DNA from: Filimonas effusa
GTDB taxonomy: Bacteria > Bacteroidota > Bacteroidia > Chitinophagales > Chitinophagaceae
Direction: 5' to 3'
NCBI RefSeq assembly: GCF_004118675.1
Contig: NZ_SDHZ01000005.1
Location: 310,001 to 374,000, forward strand
Length of the DNA: 64,000 nt
The position numbers and the translations under genes are program-made. Shown one piece after another: positions 1 to 9,696 of the stretch. How positions within the stretch are numbered: position 1 is the stretch's first letter; the number at the start of each line of letters is the position of its first letter. The notes beneath the pieces were generated by a model, which saw only the letters and a list, made by a program, of their open reading frames with translations, did not search any database and was not told the DNA's origin.

Positions 1-1315
1 AGTATTTCGCGAACAGGAAGAAGCAGGTGAAGAACAATCCGAATGTTCCGAGATAGAAACCGATCTCCCAGGTAGAAGGGCTGTAGTAAACAGACCAGCT
101 GGAAGGCAGGTAATCGCGGTACAGGGATGTTACGATGATCACGAAACGTTCGAACCACATACCGATGTTCACGATGATACTCATGAAGAAGGTTACGAAG
201 AGGTTTCTTCTCATTTTGCGGAACCAGAAGATCTGAGGGCTAAGTACGTTACAAGCCATCATACCCCAATAGCTCCATCCATAAGGGCTGAACAGATAAG
301 CACGGCTATACCAGAAAGTGTAACCTTCATATTTGTTCTGGCTATACCAGCCCATGAACAGTTCTGTGAGATAAGCAACACCTACGATAGAACCGGTTAA
401 TACGATCACCTTGTTCATTGCTTCGATGTGGCCTACAGTGATATAATCTTCGATGGTAAATACTTTACGCAGGATAAGCATCAGCGACTGTACCATTGCG
501 AACCCGGAGAATACCGCACCCGCAACGAAGTAGGGGGGGAAGATGGTAGTGTGCCAACCGGGGATCACGGAAGTAGCGAAGTCAAAAGATACGATCGTGT
601 GTACTGATAATACCAGTGGTGTAGACAAGCCAGCGAGCACCAGTGATAATGATTCGTGGCGCTGCCAGTGTTTAGTGGAGCCAGTCCAGCCGAAAGCTGC
701 CACACCATATAATAATTTACGCAGTTTGGTTTTCGCGCGGTCACGAACCGTAGCGAAGTCAGGCAGCAGACCTGAGTACCAGAACAGGAGCGATACAGTA
801 AAGTAAGTAGAGATCGCAAATACGTCCCACAGCAGCGGAGAGTTGAAGTTCACCCATAAAGGGCCGCGTGTGTTAGGATAAGGCAATACGAAGAACGCCA
901 TCCATACACGACCCATGTGGAAGATGGGGAACTGACCGGCACACATAACGGCGAAGATGGTCATCGCTTCTGCGGCACGGTTTACACCGGTACGCCAGCC
1001 CTGACGGAAGAGTAAGAGGATCGCAGAGATCAGCGTACCTGCGTGACCGATACCAACCCACCATACGAAGTTGGTGATATCCCAACCCCAGCCGATGGTT
1101 TTGTTAAGGTTCCATTCGCCGATACCGTAAACTACTTCTCTATAGACACTGTAAACACCAAACATTAACAGTGCTACTGCAATGAAAAAACCCACATACC
1201 ACAACTTTGTTGGCTTTGCTTCTATGGGGCGACAAATATCTTCCGTCACCTGGTGATAATCTTTATTACCAGTTACCAGTGGTTCCCTTAGCTGTGATTC
1301 GTACTTAAGATGCAT
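1..1315 (-). CDS. actC: Alternative complex III subunit ActC (NrfD-like quinol-interacting membrane protein), partial at the C-terminus
   Basis: Reading from the ATG at 1315, about 438 codons stay open to the left edge, so the C-terminus lies outside the window. The translation is rich in membrane helices and contains the stretch GWGWDITNFVWWVGIGHAG near residue 80, typical of the NrfD/PsrC family, followed by long hydrophobic segments separated by short charged loops. ActC is the large integral membrane subunit of alternative complex III; it binds menaquinol and passes electrons to the iron-sulfur and haem subunits. It follows actB with a gap of about 70 bases and is third in the order actA-actB-actC, so it is surely in the same operon. 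The remaining subunits would be expected to the left. Confidence is high because both family and gene order agree. Confidence 0.93.
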   Translation of the reverse strand, partial: MHLKYESQLREPLVTGNKDYHQVTEDICRPIEAKPTKLWYVGFFIAVALLMFGVYSVYREVVYGIGEWNLNKTIGWGWDITNFVWWVGIGHAGTLISAILLLFRQGWRTGVNRAAEAMTIFAVMCAGQFPIFHMGRVWMAFFVLPYPNTRGPLWVNFNSPLLWDVFAISTYFTVSLLFWYSGLLPDFATVRDRAKTKLRKLLYGVAAFGWTGSTKHWQRHESLSLVLAGLSTPLVLSVHTIVSFDFATSVIPGWHTTIFPPYFVAGAVFSGFAMVQSLMLILRKVFTIEDYITVGHIEAMNKVIVLTGSIVGVAYLTELFMGWYSQNKYEGYTFWYSRAYLFSPYGWSYWGMMACNVLSPQIFWFRKMRRNLFVTFFMSIIVNIGMWFERFVIIVTSLYRDYLPSSWSVYYSPSTWEIGFYLGTFGLFFTCFFLFAKY

Positions 1316-1385
1316 TTGGTATGGTTTAATTCCGGTTTTACCCGGCTGATCTTTTAAATTCTATTCCGCTTTTCGTTTTCTGCTA

Positions 1386-4300
1386 TTATCCGTGGTGTGC
1401 AGGTGTTGCTTCTGCTGCGTGCTCATGTTTATGAGCAGTTGCAGGAACATCGGCGTTGCGCACTTTAGCCAGATAACTTACGTTAGGCAATACGTGTAAT
1501 TGTTCCAGCGCGTAGAAAATACGGTTTGGATTTTCTGTACGAGCCTTGTAAACATCGCTTTCCTTATCGTTAACATTACCGAATACGAAGCAATCGCTGG
1601 GACAAGCAGATTTACATGCTACATCCAGGTCGCCATCTTTCATCGGCCTGCTTTCTTTTTTCGCTTTCAGTTTAGCGTCCTGTAAACGTTGAACGCAGAA
1701 AGAACATTTCTCAATCACACCGCGAGAACGAACGGTAACATCGGGGTTCAGCACCATTCTTGTGAGGTCGTCGTTCATGTTCAGCACCACTTCACTCAGT
1801 TCGTCCTGGTTGTTCGCGAAGCTGTCGGATCCGGTATAGTCGGCCCAGTTGAAGCGACGAACTTTATAAGGACAGTTGTTGGCGCAATAACGCGTACCGA
1901 TACAACGGTTATAGGTCATCTGGTTCAGGCCTTCTGTGCTGTGGTTGGTTGCAGCCACCGGACATACGTTTTCGCAAGGAGCATTATCGCAGTGCTGGCA
2001 CATCATTGGCTGGAAAACAACGTTCGGGTTGTCTACGTCGCCGCTGTAATAGCGATCGATACGTAACCAGTGCATATCGTGGAAGCGCATTGCTTCTTTT
2101 TTGCCCACGATAGGGATGTTATTTTCGATGTTACATGCTACTACGCAGGCGCCACATCCGGTACAAGCATTCAAGTCGATGCTCATTCCCCATTTGATAC
2201 CTGGTTTGTCATGAACAGGGTAGATAGTACCTGCTTTTTCATAGTTTGCCAAACCACCCCAGGGAGCCAGTTCTTTTTCACGTTCGTTACGGATCTCTGC
2301 GGGGTCGTGTTTGAAGTCGGCCAGTGTCAACTCTTTCACAACTTCGGTACGAACGCCCTGAGCGGTATCGTAACGGTTGTGTGTTTGTGTCAACGCCACT
2401 TCATATTTTTCACCGGTAACTTCAACAGCTACATCGGTATTGATAAATTCTACTGTACCGGCTTTGAGTGCAGCGAGGATGAAGGCATTTTTACCTACTC
2501 CTTTTGCAGCTTTACCTACTTTTTCGGAGCGGCCATAACCCAGTGCAATACCTACCGTATCAGGATCGGTACCTGGTATGATGAGTGCCGGTAATTCAAT
2601 GCTTTTACCGTTGGCAGTCAATTTCACCACCTTTTTAGCAGGCCTTGTTTCATAAGCATCTGCCTGGCCACCGTTGTTAAGATCTATGTTCAGTAAAGTT
2701 CTGGCCATAGCTGGTGATACGATCAGGTAGTTATCCCATACGGCGCGGGTGATAGGATCCGGTAATTCCTGCAGGAATGGGTTGCTGGCGCCCTGGCCTT
2801 CACCGATACCTACTTTCTGATATAATACCAGTTCTACTTTACCGCCTTTTTTGGCTGAGCTTACTGCAGCAACGGCGGCAGCAACACCAGCGCCATTAAA
2901 GGCTGTGCCTGCGAGCGTTTCGGCGGCAGGGTTGATAACGCCATCCTGTAAAGCTTTATCCCATGCAGACTCGCTTCCGAGTTTGCCTATCCAGTATTGT
3001 TTCAGGAAAGTCAGGTAGTCGGAACCTGCAGCGCTCCAGAGGAGCAGGCTATCCTGCCACTGGCGTGTTTTGAATAAAGGATAGATGGTAGGCTGGATAA
3101 GAGAGAAGTAACCTGTTTTAGGTTCTGCATCGCCCCAGCTTTCGAGGTAGTGGTGGTCGGGAACAATGAACTTACACAGTTCGGTTGTTTCGTCCATTTT
3201 GCCACTGAAAGAGATAGAGGTTTTAACTTTTTTGATACCGCTTACAACTTTGGCGCTGTCGTACCAGCTGTAAGCAGGGTTTGCACCATAAACGAGTAAA
3301 GCGCCTACTTTACCAGCATTCATTTCATCAACCAGCGCTACGAAATCGGAGTCGATGCCCTGGCGGTAGTTAACGGGAGCAGACCAATCGATGGTTTTGC
3401 CGTTGGCAAGTAATGCTTCGTTAACTGCGTTTACGATGATCTGAACATTGATATCGTTGCTGGCGCAAACTACGAGTGCTTCGCCTTTATGCGCGGCGAG
3501 ATCTTTTGCTGTTTTTTCGATGCCTTTTTTCAGCGTCTCGTTAGAGATGCCGGTTACAGGCTGGCCGTTGATAGCGCTGAGTAAACCTGCTGCGATAGCA
3601 CCCCATTCGGAAGGGCGGCAGAGGAAGCGTTCGTCGGCGGCTGCGCCTGTAGAGCTGAGTACACTTTCGAACTGGAAGTGGCGGCTCATTTCGGGGTTCT
3701 TCTCGTTGATGCGCCTGTTGGGAGCATATTGTTTGGCGAATTCTGCCGGAGCTAACCATGTAGCCAGGAAGTCGGCACCAATGCCCGCAATTACTTTTGC
3801 GTTATCGAAACGATAAGAGGGGATTGCTTTTTTACCGTAGGTAACCTCGTTAGCCAGTAATAATCCGCTGTAAGAAACAGCGTCATAAGTAACGTGGCGG
3901 CTACCGGGGTATTTAGCGAGGAATTGTGCAATTACTGCTTTGGTAGTAGGAGAAACGATAGAAGTTGTAAGGATAACAGCGGGAGCACCACCTAAAGCGG
4001 CGAGCTCAGCACCGATAGCCTTATCGATTGCTTCGAACGTTACTTCTTTACCAGAGATATGTGGGTAACGGATACGGGCTGTATCGTATAAATCGAGAAC
4101 AGAAGCTTCTGCTCTTGCGGTAGTACATCCTTTGAAAATGGGGCTCAGGTCGTTTCCTTCGATTTTGATAGGACGACCATCTCTTACTCTTGCCAGTACG
4201 CTCAACACATCTCCATCCTGCACATAAGTGGTGGCATAGTAGTTGGCTACGCCTGGTATAATATCTTCCGGTTTGTTTGCAAAGGGGATTGCTTTTTTAA

Positions 4301-4511
4301 CCGGTATTTCACAGCTGGCGGCAACGGCAGCAGCAGCTGTACTAAAACCCAGATATTTCAAAAAGTCTCTTCTTGGAGTTACTGCCTCCAGCAAGCCTTT
4401 ATTGTCGGCTTCGAATGGCAGTTGCTCCTGGAACTCATCTTTACCAGATTGCTGATAGGCCTCAGACTGATTCAGCTCACCAAAACTTTGCCAGTACTTT
4501 TTTTGCTCCAT
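1386..4511 (-). CDS. actB: Alternative complex III subunit ActB (molybdopterin-oxidoreductase-like domain fused to a 4Fe-4S ferredoxin domain)
   Basis: The 1041-residue protein starts with a Tat-like signal: twin arginines at 47-48 in RRDFLKYLGF, followed by an Ala-rich hydrophobic stretch ending in a Cys. The middle is a molybdopterin-oxidoreductase-like domain. Residues about 780 to 975 carry four ferredoxin cysteine clusters, seen as CTGCGACVVAC, CQHCDNAPCENVC, CIGTRYCANNC and CSFC with a distal CKSACPSDC. This fused layout is that of ActB, the periplasmic electron-wiring subunit of alternative complex III. In that family the first domain no longer binds molybdenum; that is family knowledge and was not tested here. 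The C-terminal tail is rich in His and Ala. It lies between actA and actC with short gaps, as one transcription unit. Confidence 0.95.
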   Translation of the reverse strand: MEQKKYWQSFGELNQSEAYQQSGKDEFQEQLPFEADNKGLLEAVTPRRDFLKYLGFSTAAAAVAASCEIPVKKAIPFANKPEDIIPGVANYYATTYVQDGDVLSVLARVRDGRPIKIEGNDLSPIFKGCTTARAEASVLDLYDTARIRYPHISGKEVTFEAIDKAIGAELAALGGAPAVILTTSIVSPTTKAVIAQFLAKYPGSRHVTYDAVSYSGLLLANEVTYGKKAIPSYRFDNAKVIAGIGADFLATWLAPAEFAKQYAPNRRINEKNPEMSRHFQFESVLSSTGAAADERFLCRPSEWGAIAAGLLSAINGQPVTGISNETLKKGIEKTAKDLAAHKGEALVVCASNDINVQIIVNAVNEALLANGKTIDWSAPVNYRQGIDSDFVALVDEMNAGKVGALLVYGANPAYSWYDSAKVVSGIKKVKTSISFSGKMDETTELCKFIVPDHHYLESWGDAEPKTGYFSLIQPTIYPLFKTRQWQDSLLLWSAAGSDYLTFLKQYWIGKLGSESAWDKALQDGVINPAAETLAGTAFNGAGVAAAVAAVSSAKKGGKVELVLYQKVGIGEGQGASNPFLQELPDPITRAVWDNYLIVSPAMARTLLNIDLNNGGQADAYETRPAKKVVKLTANGKSIELPALIIPGTDPDTVGIALGYGRSEKVGKAAKGVGKNAFILAALKAGTVEFINTDVAVEVTGEKYEVALTQTHNRYDTAQGVRTEVVKELTLADFKHDPAEIRNEREKELAPWGGLANYEKAGTIYPVHDKPGIKWGMSIDLNACTGCGACVVACNIENNIPIVGKKEAMRFHDMHWLRIDRYYSGDVDNPNVVFQPMMCQHCDNAPCENVCPVAATNHSTEGLNQMTYNRCIGTRYCANNCPYKVRRFNWADYTGSDSFANNQDELSEVVLNMNDDLTRMVLNPDVTVRSRGVIEKCSFCVQRLQDAKLKAKKESRPMKDGDLDVACKSACPSDCFVFGNVNDKESDVYKARTENPNRIFYALEQLHVLPNVSYLAKVRNADVPATAHKHEHAAEATPAHHG

Positions 4512-4598
4512 TATATCAATTTGATAATTCGCTAATTTGATAATTGATCAGAAATTTTTCATACGCTCTCAGTCTTATTCAGACTGTTACTATACCTC

Positions 4599-5852
4599 TT
4601 AGTAGTGACATTTCTGACACTCTGTACCACCGATACTTTCTACTGTTACGCTATCCATTTTACCATTCTTAATATCATTATGGAACTTTTCGTAGATACT
4701 GTAGAAACCATTGTCTTTAAACTGTACCTGTGTAGTACGGTGACAGTTAATACACCAGCCCATGCTCAGGTCGGCAAATTGCTTCACCTCATCCATTTTC
4801 TGGATCTCGCCGTGGCAGGTCTGACATTGTACCTTACCGGCGTTTACGTGTTGTGAGTGGTTAAAGTAAACGTGGTCGGGAAGACTGTGGATACGAACCC
4901 ATTCTATAGGTTTTGCTTTAGAGGCATCCCAAGGTTTGCCTGGTTCATAGCCTGCATATTTGTAAAGCTCCTGGATCTGTGCAGTTCCGTTCACTTCTTT
5001 GCCTTCGGAGGTATATAATTGTTCACCGGTATATTCAGAGATAGCCATGTGACAGTTCATACACATATTTACAGAAGGAATATTTGCCTGTTTTCCTTCC
5101 ATTGTGTTACCATGGCAGTACAGACAGCTGATCTGGTTTACGCCAGCGTGAACTTTGTGGGAGTAGAAGATAGGCTGTGTGGGTTCGTAGTTTTGTGTAC
5201 GTCCGAGGCCGATAGCTCCTGTTACAGTGTAGTAACCACCAATCATAAAGAGCACCACAGCTACCAGGGCGATATAAGTTTTATTGCGCCAGAAAGGTAC
5301 TGGTTCGAGTGCAGGGATACCTTCTTTATCGTCGGCTAATTTGCGGAGGTTGCTGTTTACGGTTAATAATATAAATGCTACAACAGCGAGAACGAGGGTA
5401 AGGATACCGAATAACAGGGTATTATCGCCTTCGGCAGCAGCTGCACCTTTAACGTCGCCACCGGTAGCGGCTTTAGGGGCACTGGCTTCAGAAGCTGCTT
5501 TCTCTACATAAGCGAGAATGGCATCGATATCAGCATCTGTCAAGGTAGGGAAAGAGTTCATCGGGGTTTTGTTGAACTGTTCGTACAACTGAACCGCGTA
5601 AGGATAACCGCTCTTGATCACTGCCTGGCTATTGTGGATCCATGCGTGAAGCATTTTCTTGTCTGGCCAGCGACTCTCGACTCCTGCGAGTGCAGGACCG
5701 GTCAACTGCTTATTAACAGCGTGACAGGAAGCACAGTTTTGTGAGAACAACGCTTTTCCATCTTGCGCTAATGCACTATTTCCTGACTGCAATAAAAAAA
5801 CCAACGTAAACCCAAATATCAACTTTGCTGCAAAACGTCTTAGGTGGATCAT
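4599..5852 (-). CDS. actA: Alternative complex III subunit ActA, six-haem c-type cytochrome (mono-haem domain fused to penta-haem domain)
   Basis: The frame is open up to 6065, but the likely start is the ATG at 5852, because it directly precedes a good signal peptide (residues 1-30, ending SALAQ). The 417-residue protein has six CxxCH haem sites: CASCH at 40, CLYCH at 243, CMNCH at 264, CQTCH at 343, CINCH at 367 and CQKCH at 412. The first lies in a small class I cytochrome domain. A transmembrane helix (about 145-166) and a second (about 192-212) separate it from the penta-haem part. ActA is the periplasmic cytochrome that sends electrons from alternative complex III towards cytochrome oxidase. 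The N-terminal mono-haem domain looks like a fusion to the usual penta-haem protein. It heads the actABC run. Confidence 0.92.
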   Translation of the reverse strand: MIHLRRFAAKLIFGFTLVFLLQSGNSALAQDGKALFSQNCASCHAVNKQLTGPALAGVESRWPDKKMLHAWIHNSQAVIKSGYPYAVQLYEQFNKTPMNSFPTLTDADIDAILAYVEKAASEASAPKAATGGDVKGAAAAEGDNTLLFGILTLVLAVVAFILLTVNSNLRKLADDKEGIPALEPVPFWRNKTYIALVAVVLFMIGGYYTVTGAIGLGRTQNYEPTQPIFYSHKVHAGVNQISCLYCHGNTMEGKQANIPSVNMCMNCHMAISEYTGEQLYTSEGKEVNGTAQIQELYKYAGYEPGKPWDASKAKPIEWVRIHSLPDHVYFNHSQHVNAGKVQCQTCHGEIQKMDEVKQFADLSMGWCINCHRTTQVQFKDNGFYSIYEKFHNDIKNGKMDSVTVESIGGTECQKCHY

Positions 5853-5900
5853 ATTCACAATGCTGTTGTGTAGATGTGGAAAAATATCCGTGAACGGGTG

Positions 5901-5908
5901 CAAAAATA
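5901..5908 (-). promoter_or_regulatory. Predicted -7 promoter box for the act operon
   Basis: On the minus strand the bases read TATTTTTG, an exact match to the Bacteroidota -7 consensus TAnnTTTG. It lies 48 bases upstream of the actA ATG, giving a leader of about 40 bases. No convincing -33 TTTG is seen at the usual spacing, so the call rests on the -7 box and its position. Confidence 0.45.
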
Positions 5909-6042
5909 TGACAGGAGGCTGACAAAAATCATTCGTTGTTAAATTTTTTTTCCGCTTATTTGGGCTGCGTTTCAGCACTTTATTGAAACAACGTTGAAAA
6001 ACGGCTTTTATAAAAGGCTTTTCGAAGGAATTACAATTTAGA

Positions 6043-6050
6043 TACCTTTG
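6043..6050 (+). promoter_or_regulatory. Predicted -7 promoter box for purN
   Basis: TACCTTTG matches the Bacteroidota -7 consensus TAnnTTTG exactly and lies 54 bases before the purN start. It points away from the act promoter, so the interval 5853-6104 is a divergent promoter region. Confidence 0.5.
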
Positions 6051-6104
6051 CGTTGCATACCTCAATCATGTTACCCCCTTTAAATCATAATACTCAAGTA
6101 TATC

Positions 6105-6710
6105 ATGGGTTCTACGTATTTGGAAAATGAAATCCGATTGGCTGTATTTGCTTCAGGCGCGGGCTCAAACGCCAAAAAGCTGATTGAATATTTTAATAAC
6201 AACGATACCTCTATTATTAAGGTTGCCCTGATCGTCACCAACAAGGAAACGGCCGGAGTTATCAAAATTGCTGACGAAAATCATCTTCCAACGCTTATTA
6301 TCGATAAAGAGCAATTTTTCCGGGGTGATGCCTATGTAGGTGCGCTTCGGCAGGCGGGGGTACATTTTATTGTATTGGCTGGTTTTCTGTGGAAGGTTCC
6401 TGCACAGCTTATAGCGGCTTTTCCCGGAAAGATCGTAAACATCCATCCTGCCTTATTACCTAAATATGGGGGAAAGGGGATGTATGGCAACTTTGTTCAT
6501 GAGGCCGTGATTTCGAACAAGGAAACCGAAAGCGGGATCACTATTCACCTGGTTGACGAGCAATATGATCATGGTGCGCCTCTTTTTCAGGCTGTTTGTC
6601 CTGTATTGCCGGATGATACGGCAGAGAGTCTTGCACAGCGGATCCATGCCCTTGAGCATGCCCATTATCCCGAGGTTGTTGAAAAGGCGGTTAAGGCAGC
6701 TTTTTCTTAA
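6105..6710 (+). CDS. purN: Phosphoribosylglycinamide formyltransferase (GAR transformylase)
   Basis: This 201-residue protein transfers a formyl group from 10-formyltetrahydrofolate to glycinamide ribonucleotide, the third step of purine synthesis. Seen in the sequence: FASGAGSNAKKL near residue 15 (phosphate-binding loop), NIHPALLPKYGGKGMYG at 112-128 with the catalytic Asn112 and His114, and DEQYDHG ending at 157 with the catalytic Asp155. Length and motif order are those of the family. It is a single gene with its own promoter. Its last 20 bases overlap the end of the convergent cytochrome gene. Confidence 0.95.
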   Translation: MGSTYLENEIRLAVFASGAGSNAKKLIEYFNNNDTSIIKVALIVTNKETAGVIKIADENHLPTLIIDKEQFFRGDAYVGALRQAGVHFIVLAGFLWKVPAQLIAAFPGKIVNIHPALLPKYGGKGMYGNFVHEAVISNKETESGITIHLVDEQYDHGAPLFQAVCPVLPDDTAESLAQRIHALEHAHYPEVVEKAVKAAFS

Positions 6711-7149
6711 ATGCGGGGGGCACCGGGCGGGTACCGCTGCTATCTTTTGTATGGGTAGAGTCTAATGAGAAGATATATAATACCATTTCACGCGCCTGTT
6801 CGCGCGTAACATTCGGATGTGGTGTCATTACTTCCTCTCCCCAGATGCCACGGCTTCCACGGATAATGCCGCCTGCCAGGTTATCTACGACTCCATTTAC
6901 GTGGGGATATTTCCGGGCGATATCCTTATAGGAGGGACCTACCAGTTTAGTTTCCAGCTGATGGCAGGTAAAACAGTCGTTTGCTGTAATAAGCCTGGCA
7001 CCCTCTCTGACTGTGTCGGGGGCCGATGCGCCGGCGGTATTAATTAAGCTATCGGTACCTGAAACGGCCTTAGGCGGTCTTTTGGCCTGGCGGCTTTCGC
7101 AGGAAATGCATAGTAACAGGATCAGTATAAAGACTAACTGGTGTTTCAT
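6691..7149 (-). CDS. Class I c-type cytochrome, predicted lipoprotein
   Basis: The frame opens at 7167, but the ATG at 7149 is preferred because it is followed at once by a lipoprotein-type signal (MKHQLVFILILLLCISC, lipid-modified Cys near residue 17). The mature 150-residue class protein has one haem site, CFTCH, and a later Met in the segment EEVMTPHP that could be the sixth ligand. This suggests a small periplasm-facing electron carrier anchored by lipid. It is the last gene of the minus-strand run uvrB-parA-asmA-like-cytochrome, about 40 bases after its neighbour. Its 3' end overlaps purN by 20 bases. The redox partner is unknown. Confidence 0.85.
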   Translation of the reverse strand: MKHQLVFILILLLCISCESRQAKRPPKAVSGTDSLINTAGASAPDTVREGARLITANDCFTCHQLETKLVGPSYKDIARKYPHVNGVVDNLAGGIIRGSRGIWGEEVMTPHPNVTREQAREMVLYIFSLDSTHTKDSSGTRPVPPAFKKKLP

Positions 7150-7189
7150 AATCCGAAGGAGAATCAAGCATTATGCCATAGCGGGCCTA

Positions 7190-9682
7190 TTACTTTTCAT
7201 TTTGCCGGTCATTATCAAGCTTTCCTTTGCCCCGTTTCCTGAATTTTTTAAACAGATCGAGTCCCAGTTTAATATTTCCTTTTACATCGGGTTTGGCCCG
7301 CAGGTAGATACTGGGGCCATTGCGGGAGTCGACTCCGCGGTTCTGCGGATGTTTTTCATCGCCCCGGCTAAGGAAATTATGGAGGGGTACCTGAATGCTT
7401 ATATCCGTATTTCCTTTTAGGCTATACAGGCCTTCTACATACAAGGTCATGACGGAAGAGTGGATCTCCATTCTTTTGATCTCGATCTCGTCGTTTACAA
7501 TAATGAGGCTATCCTGGATGGCGGCGAAGGTAATATTGCTCATATCCCTGTCTTTAAACACAAACTTCTGGATCTTTTGTACGGGCTCATGATTCACCAA
7601 TGCGCCGTCTTTGAGTGAAAACCATACCCTGCCGTTCGTGGTACCGGGGATGATATCGCCGCGTTCATTCAGCGCCAGGCGTAAGCGGGCGTCGGTATTG
7701 AGTTTTCCCCGCAGGTTGGAATAGGAGATGGCTTTTTGCCCAAAATTGTCGAAAGCATAGAATACTTTCCGGACATCCATGTCCTTTAATACCATATTTA
7801 CGGAAGCATCGTGATGCCGTTCGCTAAGATGTTTTACATCGCCGTTGAGGGTAAGCAATCCCCCGGCATGCCTTACCGAAACCTGCCGCAGCTGCCAGTC
7901 GCTATCCCTGAACAAGACTGTACCGGTTAGCGCCTCTGCAGTAAAGTGGTTAAGTTTCAGAGCATCGGCTTTTACCTGTAACCGCAGGCTTCCTTTTTCC
8001 AGCACCTGATCGAACCGCCAGAGGGAATGGCTGGTTTTGCCGCTTTTTTTCTTTTCTTCTACAGGTTTTTTCTGCTGGTTCTTAAAGAGATGCCTGAAAT
8101 CGGCCAGGTTCAGAGAAGGAGTATAGACCGAGCAGGAGAGCGTTGCATTGTGCGGGTCATCGTCCTGTGCGAGACTGCTCATTTCCTTACCATCTACATT
8201 TACGGTAAACTCGCTGTCGCCCAGTTTACATTTGAGGTCATTCATTTGCAGGGTGTCTGCGCCAAAGTAAAGCGTTCCGTTGCAGTTGGTAAACAGGAGG
8301 TCTTTGGCGGCATAATGAACAGCACCGTTTTCAACAGCGAGGCTTCCATTGATATGCTGGAAGAAACTGGTATTTTTTACCAGCGGGCCTCTATAATGCA
8401 GTGCTATTTTGGCTCTTCCCTCTACAAACTGCAGGCTTCTTAAACCGAACTGGTTATTCAATGCCGGAAAGCTGCAATCGGAATACAGATCAAATGAGAA
8501 GGCCGGTTCGGCGAGGTTGGTAAGGGTGGTGGTGCTGCCTTTAAAAACTGCCGCCCCCCATTTACCGGTGAAGTCTTTGATGACTATCTGTGAATTTTCG
8601 TCGCCCAGTGGTTGTCCTTTTATTCTTTCGTTGGTGAAGGATCCTGAAAAGCTACATGAATCCAGGACTGCCACGGGTGTCACCAGCCTGTTATCCTTTA
8701 CTTTCCAGCTAACACTAAGTGAGGGTTGCCCGCCTCCTTTCAGGGAGCCGGCTATTGCAGCTGAGATCTCAAAAGGTTTTTCCAGGTCTACTATAGCCAG
8801 TTTCTGCGCCAGCCGTTCGGTTAAGAGGGCGCCTGCGTTCTTATATATGATCTTCCTGGCGGTAATTCCCAACCTGAAGTTCGGTTCCGGGTCCCGAAAA
8901 TTAAAGCTTCCCTGTACCACAATGGGCTGGCCCTGGAATTTTATTTCTGCGGGAGAGAATTCCAGTTGTTTTGACGCCGGCCGGTAAGATAGTTTCCAGC
9001 GACCTTCTACCTGTTTTTCTCCCAGGAAGCTACCTTTTGCCAGATTGAATCCCAGGCCCCTGATCACTGCGTCTTCCTTTATATGAAGTTCAAGTGTGCT
9101 ATCGCGATGTCTTTTGATACGGGCATTGAGTTTTTTAAACAGAAATTCAAAGCGTTTATTTTTGATGCGGTCTTCGGCAAGGGCATCGATATTCTCCAGT
9201 TCAACTTCGGCGATCATTATATTACCGCCCGGGTTCTTATTTGACTGATCCTTCTTCTTTAGCTGTAACAGATAGCGATTGCTGTATCCTGTTGTATCGG
9301 TAAGGACATGAAGATAGCCGTCACTAAATTTTATCCTGCTGATAACAGGATCTTTTCCTGTTATTTCAAAGAGGCCAATTCTTGTTGATGCAGCTTGTAC
9401 AGACAATATAGGACGCTGATAAACGGTGTCGGTTAAGGTAACTCCTTTCAATATGATCTCTACGCGCGGGAGATGGCGCCATACATTTACTTCAAGTGAG
9501 CCTATGGTAAGTTTGCCCTGCAAGCGGCTTTGCAGTTGTTCATGCACACGAACGAGCAGTTCCTGCCGGTGGGCAGTGATGTAAGATTGTATGCATACCA
9601 GCAATACAAGAAGTAAACCGGTTACCGACAATATCGACCACATTGCTATACGCACCACCTTATGCCGCATCCATTCTCTCAT
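7190..9682 (-). CDS. AsmA-family protein (inner-membrane anchored, periplasmic)
   Basis: The 830-residue protein has an N-terminal membrane helix (about residues 10-33) followed by a long, mostly beta-rich periplasmic part. The first domain, with the text LTIGSLEVNVWRHLPRVEI soon after the helix, is typical of AsmA/TamB-like proteins: short amphipathic strands and repeated LxGxL-type turns. The C-terminal part (residues about 600-800) resembles the AsmA-like C-terminal domain. Relatives are thought to help lipids move between the envelope membranes; that is family knowledge. It follows parA by 14 bases and precedes the cytochrome by about 40, so it is probably cotranscribed. The substrate cannot be inferred. 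Confidence 0.82.
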   Translation of the reverse strand: MREWMRHKVVRIAMWSILSVTGLLLVLLVCIQSYITAHRQELLVRVHEQLQSRLQGKLTIGSLEVNVWRHLPRVEIILKGVTLTDTVYQRPILSVQAASTRIGLFEITGKDPVISRIKFSDGYLHVLTDTTGYSNRYLLQLKKKDQSNKNPGGNIMIAEVELENIDALAEDRIKNKRFEFLFKKLNARIKRHRDSTLELHIKEDAVIRGLGFNLAKGSFLGEKQVEGRWKLSYRPASKQLEFSPAEIKFQGQPIVVQGSFNFRDPEPNFRLGITARKIIYKNAGALLTERLAQKLAIVDLEKPFEISAAIAGSLKGGGQPSLSVSWKVKDNRLVTPVAVLDSCSFSGSFTNERIKGQPLGDENSQIVIKDFTGKWGAAVFKGSTTTLTNLAEPAFSFDLYSDCSFPALNNQFGLRSLQFVEGRAKIALHYRGPLVKNTSFFQHINGSLAVENGAVHYAAKDLLFTNCNGTLYFGADTLQMNDLKCKLGDSEFTVNVDGKEMSSLAQDDDPHNATLSCSVYTPSLNLADFRHLFKNQQKKPVEEKKKSGKTSHSLWRFDQVLEKGSLRLQVKADALKLNHFTAEALTGTVLFRDSDWQLRQVSVRHAGGLLTLNGDVKHLSERHHDASVNMVLKDMDVRKVFYAFDNFGQKAISYSNLRGKLNTDARLRLALNERGDIIPGTTNGRVWFSLKDGALVNHEPVQKIQKFVFKDRDMSNITFAAIQDSLIIVNDEIEIKRMEIHSSVMTLYVEGLYSLKGNTDISIQVPLHNFLSRGDEKHPQNRGVDSRNGPSIYLRAKPDVKGNIKLGLDLFKKFRKRGKGKLDNDRQNEK

Positions 9683-9696
9683 AGACTTTTAATGCT

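Noticed and set aside
1500-2594. Three plus-strand frames of 61 to 174 codons opposite actB
   Set aside because: Shadows of the actB gene; the actB frame has clear ferredoxin motifs.
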